Of a stretch of DNA of 64,000 nt, positions 46,400 to 57,504 are shown piece after piece (within the stretch, counting starts at the first letter, position 1; each line of letters opens with the position of its first letter). The stretch spans positions 29,761,298 through 29,825,297 of the forward strand of contig OX246746.1 in assembly GCA_945910005.1 (NCBI GenBank), written 5' to 3'. The translations under genes were made by a program, and so were the position numbers. The notes below the pieces were generated by a model that did no database searches, had not been told where the DNA came from, and saw only the letters and a list, made by a program, of their open reading frames with translations. Origin of the DNA: Isoperla grammatica. Its lineage: Eukaryota > Arthropoda > Insecta > Plecoptera > Perlodidae.

Positions 46400-47035
46400 A
46401 TCTGCTCGTCATGTACATATCCCACACAAGCGCTCATCGAGTACCAACGCTTCCATGTTCTGCTCTAAGTGACAGCTACACCCACTATGTCTACCATTAC
46501 AAACAATAATAATGGGAATCTTAATTAGACAACCATATTTTAGTGGCTACTAACTGCTGTTTTGTTTACTAAGTATTGACATAATGAAAACCATTGGACT
46601 AATCTTAACATTCTTGAGTTAAAACTTAATACATACTGTAGTTCAGGTACACATTTGTTGGTAACATTGTTTGTACGTACAACGAGTCTTTCCTTTGGAT
46701 TTGAGTATATCAGTGCTGTGGAGCTCTGCAGATCTCCAAGCTCCTTCATTACAGATACTCATACACACAGATGATGAAGCATTCCTTGAAATACCTCTCT
46801 CCATCAATAAATCAAACGCTTCTTTTCCACAATGTAAACTTTCAAATGAATTTTTAATTGTATTTTTAAATTCATAATTAAATTGCAATTACTGGATACA
46901 AAATTCGTTTACAATAACTGTCAAACCGAAAAAGGATTTTTGAAAATATACAGTTGCTTTTTCCTCTCAAAATGCCACTACACTATGTGCTACAAAGAGA
47001 CTTCAATAGTCTTTCGAACCAGATACATTATTAGT
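46400..47035. other. AT-rich stretch, nothing supported
   Basis: A minus-strand frame at 46643-46888 is moderately Cys-rich but carries no recognisable motif and no splice context. Confidence 0.35.
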
Positions 47036-47040
47036 CACTA

Positions 47041-47803
47041 CTAGGAGAACGCTCTGTTTGACGGGTTGATAAGCGAGCGCGTCCATATCTACGAACGTTC
47101 TGGCAAAAAGATCTCAAAGCTAATAAAAACAAAAATTAACAACAATTCAAGAATGCGCATTACAAACATATTTCCATAGTTATTATACTTCCCGATATTG
47201 TTGAATGCAGTGCAATGTGCGTTGCTAAGAATTTTCGTTGTCATTCTGTCTAGTGTTTTCGCCGCGGTCCGCCACCGTTACTAACAGTTATTGACAGCAA
47301 TAGAAATGTAATTTCTGCCTCTAATACGTATCGGATCGCGTTTAGATTAGTATATTCGTAATCGGACAAAAATTTACTATCAGGTAGCCACCTCACATTG
47401 TGCCGTTACTGTGTTTCAGAAATATATTTTCGAGTAACTTTCGTGTAACTTTGACAATACTTATTAGATCTCCATTAGATTAACATATTCGTGACCGGAC
47501 AAATCTGTAGAAAAATCTGGCTATCTCACATTTTGCCGCCATTTTGTTTCAGAAAAATATTTTGCAGTAACTATGGTGTAGCTTTGTAACTTTTCGAACG
47601 ATTTTGCCTCAAAACTATACACCTTCAATCCACATCGAGGCTTGTGGATGGTCCAAATTTCAAGTTGATCGGACTTTCCGTTCGACCGCTATCGACAGTC
47701 ATAAAAAAACAAAAAAAAAACAAACAAACAAACAAACAAACAAACAAAAAACAGAACGAAGTGCCATAAGAGTCTAGTGGAGACGCTCGCTTCGCTCGCT
47801 TAA
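47041..47803 (-). mobile_element. Helitron-like non-autonomous element, family A copy 3
   Basis: Third copy of the family at 24654 and 28761. Minus strand from TTAAGCGAGCGAAGCGAGCG to AGAGCGTTCTCCTAG, followed by host T. The 3' hairpin has one mismatch (GACGCG against CCCGTC). The simple repeat near the 5' end is (AAAC)n here (about 47705-47752). The preceding host base is T and not A, so the exact 5' boundary is less clear than in copies 1 and 2. Confidence 0.55.
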
Positions 47804-47898
47804 ATATATGGAATGCGTTCATTTTTGGAAGCAACGATACGATCTAAAAAAATCTTAAATTATCGAATAACTCCTGCGCCGAACTATGTGAAGGGCTT

Positions 47899-47923
47899 TG
47901 CCCCCCCCCCCCCCCCCCCCCCC
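47899..47923 (+). repeat. poly-C run
   Basis: About 25 consecutive C; could be a true homopolymer or a low-quality stretch. Confidence 0.9.
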
Positions 47924-48162
47924 TCTCTCTGCCGCACCATGTGTTTTCGGCCTCGCAATTTGTATTTTACATATATATCAGCACCCCTTTGAATTTAGAA
48001 AACGCTACGCCCTGGCCTTCGACCTCTATTGCTTTCAGATGAAGATATTATACAGTCCAAGACGGAATCTCTGCTGCGCGTTACCGTCATCAAGATTGAA
48101 GGAGAAACAGACACGCTGTCTACCCCTAAGAAAATAGACTAAAGGGAACATTATACGAACAG

Positions 48163-48181
48163 TGGGGGGGGGGGGGGGGGT
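48163..48181 (+). repeat. poly-G run
   Basis: About 19 consecutive G, some 240 bp from the poly-C run, so the two could pair as inverted homopolymers. Confidence 0.9.
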
Positions 48182-48494
48182 GCTTGGTACGAAGTGGCGA
48201 TGATGAAAGAAACCGAAATATTGCCACGAAACCTACTCATCCACTGACGTATTTTCTTCTCAGTTTATATTTCGCAGCCAAGTAGGAAAGCGAGGACCGA
48301 AATACAAAGTTGCTCCAACGGCTCATACTTAGTATTCTCATACTTAGTAAATAGTCGAGTCCAATGGTACCAACTTAATTTTCTATTTCTCAAGTTCGTT
48401 AAACAGATCCATTACGGATAGTTTACGCCCTTAGGTTGGATACCTAATTCCTAACACATCAGGCGTCGTTTATGGATTGTGCACACTACTACGC

Positions 48495-48690
48495 GTAAGA
48501 GATTGTGAGATAACGAATGTTATTCCAGAATGTAATTAATAAAATAACAATCTTTACGATAGAAGGTTCTTTAACTTTTTAAATTCGTTGTCTAGCTGAT
48601 GCAAAATCAAATCCTGTCTATCAATCACTTTTTCTATACCTTGAAGTGGTGTCGAGATATCAATAGAAATGTTAATTTTGCGAGTTAGTA
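48495..48690 (-). repeat. dispersed coding-like repeat, copy 2
   Basis: The minus frame ends TPLQGIEKVIDRQDLILHQL followed by DNEFKKLKNLLS and a stop. Equivalent text occurs at 18632, 52790 and 63568. This is the best preserved frame (88 codons open, 48554-48820). Confidence 0.5.
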
Positions 48691-48849
48691 GAAGTAGGCC
48701 TATTGAATTATTTATTATTGGTTCATACTTTATTTTCATATGAGTTGAGATTAGTAAGGACACAGTAATTTGTACTTTTACGTTGAGATATGTAACTGGA
48801 AGGGGAGAAGTGCATTGCATGAAGCCCGTGTCGGCAGTACACGCACCCG

Positions 48850-49860
48850 TCTCCTATTGTTTTTCATACAAGTAATTAAGTATGTGTAGTTGGCTATCAT
48901 GTTTCTTGGTAACGTTGTTTTAACCCTCGTGTCTGAACGTGATTACTTCCAACTTGACAAACAAAAAATAAATGAAGAAAGAAGGGAAAACTTTACGCGG
49001 TTGATTTTCTGCTGTAACTCGTCAATTAAATAATTACTGTGAGGTTTAGCAGGCCAAAGTTTTTACTGACAGTTCGTCGGAGTCGGCTTTTAAGGTAATT
49101 AAGGCCTGAAAGCCTCATCAATATACCACAGTCCTCGACTGTGGATAAATGAAAGCCGATGGAACGGGAGAAAGAACCCTAAATATTGTTGTTCTATAAA
49201 ACATAACGATCGAACCCGGCAGCTATTTCAATTAGCAGCATGCGGTAAACGTTGAGTAATTACAATTGTTTAAGAAGTTCATGAGGCATCAATCTCGAGC
49301 ACATTTAATGGGCAACGGAACTTTTTGTGGCTACTTCCCTAGCAACTTTCAAAGACAGTGAAAAATTGAATCGTGCAAATTATCGTATAAAAATCTTGAA
49401 TATTTTCGCTATACATAACACTCCAGAAAAGTTCTCATTTTTCTCTTTCCATTCCCCTCTTCTGACACATTGAAATATTGAAATCTAACAAAAGCAATCT
49501 CAAGTCTCCATGCACCAATCTGGACTTGAAATGATTGATAACACGTCGTGCAAGTATAATTGACCAGTTGATAAAATGTGTTATACCTATGGGTAGCCAC
49601 CGCATGTTCGTGCATATCTTCGGTCTATTAGGGGAGAAAAACAAACTTGCTTCGAGTAGCCACAATGACTGGTGAGAGCAGTGCGGAAATAATATCATTC
49701 CTGTATAATACAGGGGGAAACCTTTAAAAAGAAAAGATAAATACAATTTAATAATGCAACACGAAGGAATCTAGAAACAAACACTAGCTATGAAAGTAAT
49801 GTCAAAAATGCTAAATAGTCGGAGGATATATTACGGCAGTAAAAAACCTTTCAATGGGAA
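48850..49860. other. AT-rich stretch, nothing supported
   Basis: No exon, RNA gene or element edge was recognised. Confidence 0.4.
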
Positions 49861-49867
49861 GAGTTGT

Positions 49868-50580
49868 ACGAACGTAATACGTGGTGTACTACGCACGTAA
49901 TACGGTGTACTATACGCACGTAATACGGTGTACTACGCTCGTAATACGGTGTACTACGCTCGTAATACGGTGTACTATACGCACGTAATACGGTGTACTA
50001 CGCTCGTAATACGGTGTACTATACGCACGTAATACGGTGTACTATACGCTCGTAATACGGTGTACTATACGCACGTAATACGGTGTACTACGCTCGTAAT
50101 ACGGTGTACTATACGCACGTAATACGGTGTACTACGCTCGTAATACGGTGTACTACACGCACGTACTACGGTGTACTACACGCACGTAATACGGTGTACT
50201 ACGCACGTAATACGGTGTACTATACGCACGTAATACGGTGTACTATACGCACGTAATACGTTGTACTACGCACGTAATACGGTGTACTATACGCACGTAA
50301 TACGGTGTACTATACGCACGTAATACGGTGTACTACGCACGTAATACGGTGTACTATACGCACGTAATACGGTGTACTACGCACGTACTACGGTGTACTA
50401 TACGCATGTAATACGGTGTACTACGCACGTAATACGGTGTACTACGCACGTAATACGGTGTACTACGCTCGTAATACGGTGTACTACGCACGTAATACGG
50501 TGTACTACGCACGTACTACGGTGTACTATACGCACGTACTACGGTGTACTATACGCACGTAATACGGTGTACTACGTATG
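49868..50580 (+). repeat. 21/23-bp minisatellite, about 32 units
   Basis: Units CGTAATACGGTGTACTACGCA (21 bp) and a 23-bp form with an extra TA (TACTATACGCA) are interspersed, with CGCA/CGCT and TAATAC/TACTAC variants. The unit contains the palindromes GTAC and, at some junctions, TACGTA. The mosaic of two lengths suggests repeated unequal exchange. Confidence 0.93.
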
Positions 50581-51658
50581 TTAGATCAGATGGTAAGATC
50601 TTCTGTACTGGACTAAGTTAATTTGCTTATTTGGCTAGTAGGGAAGAAATTTCCAATGTTCTACATACAAATATCATATTTAAAAAATGTCATACAAAAA
50701 AAAATCGTCATCGAAAAATGAATTATCATCGCTTTGAACGATCGCGCATCGCTTTGGATATGCAAGAAATATCTTCGAATCCATTTGCCGTGTATATAAG
50801 GCACTATATATGGAGTACGTAAAGTTAGTAAACACAATTGAGTGTCCTATTTTTGTGTGCACTATTCTCGTTAATAATTATAAGTTTTTTATAATTGTGT
50901 CCCATATATATATATAAATGTGCGAAGCGATGCGCCCAAGTTCGCTAAATATGACATGGACAGTGTCTCAACTCGATACCGGTACTATACCGCTCGGGGC
51001 ATTCGAAGCGAACGTAATTAAAGTGAAATAATAGTCTGATACAAGCTCAGGATTTAAAGTGCGGTAATCCCACACGTCCGATGCCAGGGGGAGCTGGAAT
51101 ATGGAACCCACCCTTGATTCGCAGGGGTCGCCTAACTTTCGAATGTCGGAGTAAAATATTTGTCAGCTAGCTTCCAGTGGTGTCCTGGCTTCTAGCCCCA
51201 AGCAACGTTTGATAAATAGTCCTACTGGCGTACACGCGACTTCATCTTATCTCCTACATAGCCGGGCTAGCTTACATACCTCGTATTAATAACTGACAAT
51301 ACATACATTCACTTTTCGAAGAGGTGAAAGTTCAAATCGGAAAGTTTAACCACTTTAATAATTGTGTGCAGTTTCTTCGTAGATGATTTGTTTGCCTGTC
51401 CATCACTACGCACCAGCTGTTATCCTCATCGGCATCGTATTTGCTTCACAAAGACTACGATATTTCGTAAGAGTGTGGTTTGCTGTCTCAAATAGCTTCG
51501 TCAAACTCGTGGTACCAACATGTGACAACACTGACGAGTCGTATACTGTCGTTGTCATGATCTCGAGTCCATTTCTTACCCTGAACGACAGCAATGGTGA
51601 CATAGACAGTATGGGGCCACTGTTATTGATTGTCTGTTAAAGCTTCTAAGGCTATGGT

Positions 51659-52186
51659 ACATATGGAGTTAGTATATTAAAGACGCTCATTTGAGAAGAT
51701 CAAAACTAATTTTCAAGCCCATTTTGGAGGAGCCGTATGGTATTTACAACGGGTTTTATTACGAATACGGCTAACAACTACGTTTAAACCACATACGCGT
51801 TTAGTATGCGATTTTTTGTTTACAACTTACCCTCACTATTGGCTATGAGGATTTAGTGTTTTGAAATAAGTGTTTTCAATATTTGGTTTACTACGATTTA
51901 TTTTGCTCGCCGGTACAAATACAATTTCCGTACCGGAGAACAAAATAAATCGTAGAAAACCAAATATTGAAATTACTTATTTCAAAACACTAAATCCTCA
52001 TAGCCAATAGTGAGGGTAAGGTGTAAACAAAAAATCGCATACCAAACGCGTATGTGGTTTAAACGTAGTTGTTAGCCGAATTTTTCATAAAACCCGTTGT
52101 AAATATCCTACGGCTCCTCCAAAATGGGCTTGAAAATTAGTTTTGATATTCTCAAATGAGCGTATTTCATATACTAACCCATATGT
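51659..52186. mobile_element. ~530-bp near-perfect palindrome
   Basis: The left arm starts ACATATGGAGTTAGTATA and the right arm ends TATACTAACCCATATGT. The arms match over about 255 bp each with few mismatches and small indels. The centre is CCGGTAC, 13 nt, GTACCGG near 51923. No coding content. It fits a foldback MITE or a head-to-head duplication; flanking target duplications could not be read with certainty. Confidence 0.75.
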
Positions 52187-52789
52187 TGTCTTTATGCATA
52201 TTTAAAAAAATAAAATTAATTGGGGGTAGATTCACCTTAAATGTTACTATAAACTTTAAGAATGTGTATTTTCAATTGATTATTCTAAGGATCAAGTAGA
52301 AATGATGTGGTGATATGGTTGTAAGACGGCGATACGGCAAAGAGACTTGAATCCCTACACTCACGTGGGACTTCTACCCACGCTCTTGCAGCTCTTGCAC
52401 TAAGAGTTATCGTCTGCGCTCCTAACCACAAAACAATTTAAAATAAAGGGTAGTTCATCCTATTAATTCTTTGTTAGTTCCATACTATAAAAGACAGTCT
52501 GGCCAATAGAGAAAAGACAAGTAATTACATTTGAAAGAGGAAACAAAAGAGTAATTTCGTGCTAACCAGTTTCGCTACGCACAGTAATTTTAAAGTTTTA
52601 TAAGTTAACCTCTGTCTTGACGCACCGAATAAGGTTGTGAACATTGAAATTAACAACCATAATAATTTGTTCACTATTACAAAAAATAATGATTAACAAT
52701 TGTCTGCAGTTTAAAAAGTCGAACTGTATAACAAGTGATTTATTGCAATAAATATCTATAGCGTAAGATACAAAGACCTACCATGCAGT

Positions 52790-52974
52790 TTCACGTAATC
52801 ATGTATAACTGGTTAATAACAGAAATCACAATTGTATAACAATTACAATGTTTGAACGTTTTTAAATTCAAAGTTTAGCTAATATAAAACCAAATCTCCG
52901 GCATGGATCACTTTTTCAATATCTTGAAGCGTTGTCAAGATATCAAACGCATACCGTTATTATATAGGCAACCC
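52790..52974 (-). repeat. dispersed coding-like repeat, copy 3
   Basis: The minus strand reads TLQDIEKVIHAGDLVLY, stop, LNFEFKN, then AT-rich text similar to the other copies. It is interrupted on its 5' side by the small TIR element at 52975. Confidence 0.5.
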
Positions 52975-53127
52975 AAGACTACCTTACATATGCTTTCGTC
53001 ACATCCGGGGTAATCCTAGGCAATCAGCGATCGGTATTTGCGCGCTATTGTCTCGGGCGGTCCGCTGGTTGGCTAGGAATACCCCAGATGTGACGAAAGC
53101 ATGTGTAAGGTTGTCTTGGGTTGCCTA
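52975..53127. mobile_element. 153-bp MITE-like element with long TIRs
   Basis: Arms of about 58 bp, starting TAGGCAACCCAAGAC and ending GTCTTGGGTTGCCTA, enclose a GC-richer centre. TA on both outer sides fits a TA duplication. It sits at the edge of the dispersed repeat copy 3, so it probably inserted into it or beside it. Confidence 0.65.
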
Positions 53128-53386
53128 TAGAGAGTTTAGTCCCCTTTACCCCTAACGAAACCTACTAGGAGATTCCAGTACAGTACAACCCACGTTTCAA
53201 CCGTTATCCAAACGATCACCCCTCCCTCCCACCCTTCTCTAAAACAAAGAACTCTTTTAAATTATTGGTTCCGGCCCCATCTGATAATTGATTGGTTTCC
53301 AAGAATCACGAGGACAAGTCACGTCAATTGACCAAATTATTTCATTGCCTGACAGATTTAAGATAATGTTGCGTTTATTTAAATGG

Positions 53387-53408
53387 TGTGTAGGTAGGTA
53401 GGTAGGTA
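53387..53408 (+). repeat. (GGTA)n microsatellite
   Basis: Five copies of GGTA. Confidence 0.8.
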
Positions 53409-53715
53409 TCTAATCTGAGTCCGGGTGTGCCGTCTCACTATGCAGCCAGTAGTCGGGTGTGATGGATTCCACCCCCCACCCCCGGCTTCGCTACGCACGC
53501 ACACACAGCACCGATCCATCACCACAAGCACACACATCACACTAATGTTAAAAGAATAGGGGAAGATATGCCAGTTAGCTACAGTACGCTATGCACGCAG
53601 CAGGAGGCTCGCTAGAGAAAACAGAAACACACGGACAGGCTTTATGTGCTATACCCAATAACCATACGTACGCCTGCATGGGTTGGTTTAGAATAGAATT
53701 GGGGTTTTATAATGA

Positions 53716-53716
<1 letters not shown>

Positions 53717-53802
<86 letters not shown>
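53717..53802. repeat. (AAT)n microsatellite
   Basis: About 28 perfect AAT units, passing into (TA)n at the left side of foldback element C. Confidence 0.95.
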
Positions 53803-53803
<1 letters not shown>

Positions 53804-53810
53804 TATATAA

Positions 53811-54051
53811 AGTAAGGATACATTTTTCGGTTAAACCAATCCAAATTTTATTTATGATAATTCAACGTTTCAACGACTTTAGAGTCGTCTTTTTCAAGAC
53901 ATACCATATGGACATATGGTAGATATATAGCCGGTTCAAGACATATTTTTCAAGTATGTCTTGAAAAAGACGACGCTAAAGTCGTTGAAACGTTGAATTA
54001 TCATTGTAAATAAAATTTGGATTGGTTTAACCGAAAAATGTATCCTTACTT
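53811..54051. mobile_element. foldback element C with decayed hammerhead-like cores
   Basis: Inverted arms of about 100 bp, AGTAAGGATACATTTTTCGG to CCGAAAAATGTATCCTTACT, centred near 53925. The right arm has TTGAAAAAG, a perfect hairpin ACGAC/GTCGT (53969-53973 with 53981-53985), then TGAAACGTTGAA. This parallels element B (box, stem II, GAAACGT) but the CUGANGA box has two changes. Flanked by (TA)n on the left and close to element E on the right. Confidence 0.55.
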
Positions 54052-54084
54052 TACATATTGCAACCAACAAAATCTAAGAAATCA

Positions 54085-54106
54085 CATATATATGTATATA
54101 TATATT
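54085..54106. repeat. (TA)n-rich tract
   Basis: Short interrupted TATATG/TATA run preceding element E. Confidence 0.75.
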
Positions 54107-54295
54107 AAAACACTTAAGCTTTCGTGGCCAGGATTTATGTCGATAAAATTAAAATAATTGCGGGTTATTCCGCCACGTCCTACCTCCATATTGTGCCGAC
54201 GTTTCAAGTACCTTATGGTCCCTATCATCAGGGCGTCGAACTCCAACTGATGTCTCCCGCGCTCGCTGATCGTGAAACTGCGATATATATATAAA
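54105..54295 (-). mobile_element. element E, Penelope-like terminal repeat candidate
   Basis: Lies between two (TA)-rich runs (54085-54106 and about 54282-54291). Its left part matches the fragment at 5332-5400. The minus strand carries a hammerhead-like core at 54231-54198. Penelope-like elements are known to carry hammerhead motifs in their terminal repeats, which is the reason for the assignment; no RT or GIY-YIG coding is present to confirm it. Confidence 0.4.
54195..54234 (-). ncRNA. hammerhead-like core with canonical CUGAUGA box
   Basis: Minus strand: CTGATGA (54231-54225), one extra T, an imperfect stem II (six of seven pairs, loop ATAA), then GAAACGTC (54205-54198). ACGT is the palindromic third stem. 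GGC after the presumed cleavage point (54197-54195) pairs with GCC before the box (54234-54232) as stem I. Confidence 0.4.
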
Positions 54296-54420
54296 ATCCG
54301 GCAAAACTGGAGAATATTTGACTGACAATTCACGATTCGTCCGAACGTAATACAAGTAGGGTACATCATTTTTTAAATATTGTCTGTAGAAGTAATTATG
54401 GCTGCCCGTGCTCACAACAA

Positions 54421-55088
54421 AAGCAAGGATGTGCGGACACGGTTTTTCAGTTTTCTTAAAAATGCACAACGTACACAAGTTAAGCTTTGAAATTGAAACC
54501 AGGACTTCTGAAAGTTACAAAATTATTTTGTTCGTAATTTTGATTGTACTGGTACCGTAGATATTGCTAGATGTACGCCGCTTCATTCAGAACATAACTT
54601 CGCCCAGAAATACACATTTGTGATAGCCAACTTTTATTGTAGTTAATGTAGGCCTACATACTTTGTTCTAGGTGGTGAGGAATTTGAAGTTCGTTATCTT
54701 TAATGGTATGTGTGCTATGATTTTTCTCATCTACCGGTACAAGAATTTGAAGTTCGTTATCTTTAATGGTATGTGTGCTATGATTTTTCTCATCTACCGG
54801 TACAAAATTTGTACCGACAACAAACAAAGAACAAAGAGACTCCTAGAACAAAGTATGTACATTAACTACAATAAAAGTTGGCTATCACAAATGTGTATTT
54901 CTGGGCGAAGTTATGTTTTGAATGAAGCGGCGTACATCTAGGCTAGCAAAATGTACGGTACCGGTACAATCAAAATTACGAAACAAATAATTTTGTTGCA
55001 TTCCGAAGTCATGGTTTCAATTTCAAAGCTTAACTTGTGTACGTTGTGCATATTTTAGAGAACTGAAAAACCGTGTCCGCACAGCCTT
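54421..55088. mobile_element. ~670-bp foldback element with an internal 63-bp duplication
   Basis: The left arm (54421-54680) includes GTGCGGACACGGTTTTTCAG and AAGTTAAGCTTTGAAATTG. The right arm (54825-55088) carries the inverse with scattered mismatches. The unpaired centre holds two tandem 63-bp copies of AATTTGAAGTTCGTTATC (54681, 54744), each ending CTACCGGTAC. No transposase is seen. Confidence 0.65.
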
Positions 55089-55919
55089 GCGCCTCATGTC
55101 TACATTAGTCCCAACTTTGGTTATATTGAAACAGCGCAAAATAACCGTGTTTTAAATAAGTATATGGAAAACGTTACACAATATTTAGTAAAATATGATT
55201 GATTATTGAACCTAGTTATATTGTTTCGTAAGCACTAAAAATTTCAATAATTTTTTTAAAATACTACGGTTGAAATTTTGGCAAATAATTAAATACAAAT
55301 TCTTTAATTTATTCCCAAAAGAACAACAACGTCGCTCCCAATATACACAACATTCTAAGTCCACTTTCAGTTCTTACGAAACTACTTTGAGTTATGAATC
55401 ACGTTTTCAGTATTATGTAGAGCGTGTGTGTATTTCAATACTGGACTTTAGGTATAAACTGTGCGGGGATAAGCGAGAAGAATAAACACATGTCCATAGT
55501 AACCTCGACGGGGGAGCCCCCAGGTGACAAATTACCTCCACGTATCCTTGACGTGCGAGTACACACTTGTCTTGTGAGATGTAAACAAATGAGACACCCG
55601 TTCACTCACGTCATCCTCAGGGGGAAACAATAGGGCTGCCTTCTGCTGTTTACACAACTCGTTCTATTTATGACAATATTTTTATTTAAATGAAATGCAC
55701 TATGCACACAATATTTTTTGTTTATTTATTTATCTGATGACTTTTTTTAAATGTGGTGCGATATAATATTTTATTATTTAAGTTTTTACCATTGTTGATC
55801 AATGATGATTTTTTATTTATTAAGGCTACTACAATGTTTGTATTGAAACGAGTTGTCGGGTACTTTAATGATATTTTTGAATGTACATTGTAATGTATCA
55901 ATGAATATAAACAATTATA

Positions 55920-56062
55920 ATCCATCCATCATCAATAATCTTATCATCCACAATGCACCATCCATATCCATCCATAATTCATAATCCATTCATCCATCTA
56001 CGATCCATAAACCATCCATTATCCATCCCATAATCCAACTATCCATCCGTTCATCCTTCCAT
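55920..56062 (+). repeat. degenerate (ATCC)n microsatellite
   Basis: Many ATCC words separated by ATAA-type interruptions over about 140 bp, an old tetranucleotide tract. Confidence 0.8.
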
Positions 56063-56472
56063 AAATACAATACCTATCTTACAGTTAGCCAAGCACTTGT
56101 ACATGGTGCGCATCCTGAGACATGATCTGTGGTGTGGCTGATGGTCCAACCCAAGCCACCGTGCCATGTTACGGCTGATCTGTGTTGTGAAATGCATCTA
56201 CGCATCTTATCACCCGGCTCCAGATGTGGTTGCAATGTTGCGTGGTTCCTGATCTCAGTCAACCGTCCCTTCTCCCTTCCTACTTGACTTGACGCAAGCA
56301 AATACATTCATTGAGAGTAACTAACACGTATTCAACTTCCTGTTTCATTTCACCGTTCTAATCAACTGTTGGTTTTAGCTTCCGACTAGGAGACGGTGTC
56401 GGTGTTATTTATTATTGGTTGTTCACTCCCAATGTGATGAATCCAAAATGTGAAGGCAAAAGGCATACCACC

Positions 56473-57503
56473 ACAGTGGCAGATCTAGACTTCAATCATG
56501 GGGGGAGCTACCGCACCATCGCCCCCCACTGTATCCGCTACCATATACCACCAGTACTTTGCCTCCACGCGAGCCTTGATAGTTGCGTCTTTACCAATGG
56601 TCGAATTGGGAGGGAGAGGGTGCTATCCCTTCCCCCAAAAATGTATTGGTTGAACCATCCCCCTGAAGAGAAAAACTGTCTTCACCATTCCCATCCAAAC
56701 AATATTAGCCACTTGTCAAAAAACGTCAACATACGTATTTCTACACACATGAAAACCAACAAAAAATACCACATTGGCAAATAGGCAAATTGTAAGGGTT
56801 CAAAGTGCCGAGATGTCTTGTAGGTGGAGATCAAAAAGTAGAAGTGGAGATTGTAAGACGCATTATCTACAAAGTTAGCTGAAAATGAGCCTCTAAACTG
56901 TTCAGGACCAGAAACTGTCGTTGGAAATAATAAAGTCCGTTGAGAGGCAACATTTGCCATGCTCCCGCTTGAAATTACAAAAAAAATTATATTTTCGATT
57001 ATGGTTTCGAAAGGGTTTATTTCGGCCATATTTTAGAAAACGTGAAACGCGGCTGGATCCGTATATTTATCGTGGGACCCAGGGACAACACTTCTCCCTC
57101 GCCAGGGCCTCGAATCTGGTACATTTTGTAACGTTCGGCTACGATAAGCAAAATGAGTTGCAGATAACGATTTTAATTAAAGAAAGCAGTTTTATGTGAT
57201 TGCACTATCATTACAACTATGCAATAACTCTACCACAAATCTTCAGAAAGCATCAATAATGATGGTATAACAATTAATATCGTTTTCTTACACAGTACAT
57301 TGTAGATACACTTAGAACTATAAGAAGTACTTCAGATGAACGACAACTAGTGTTATTAGGTACGTTATTACTATAACCTCTTTTTGGGTCTTATTGGAAC
57401 TGAGTCATATCCTCGGAAGCGAGTGTCCCACACAGACCTTTGTTGGTGGGTGGTCCCCCTCGCAATACTTCATACATACCCCTATTCCGCCATCGCCACT
57501 GGA
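56473..57503. mobile_element. possible DNA element with CAGTGGC termini
   Basis: CAGTGGCAGATC on the plus strand at 56473 and CAGTGGCGATGG on the minus strand ending near 57503 are facing termini of a kind frequent in hAT and related elements. The match is short (7-10 bp) and the interior has no transposase, so the pairing is tentative. A similar single end lies near 40199. Confidence 0.25.
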
Positions 57504-57504
57504 T

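Noticed and set aside
46643..46888. Cys-containing 81-codon minus ORF as a small secreted protein
   Set aside because: No signal peptide, no regular Cys spacing and no splice or promoter context.
49868..50580. CRISPR-like array
   Set aside because: Units are contiguous without unique spacers, and the setting is eukaryotic.
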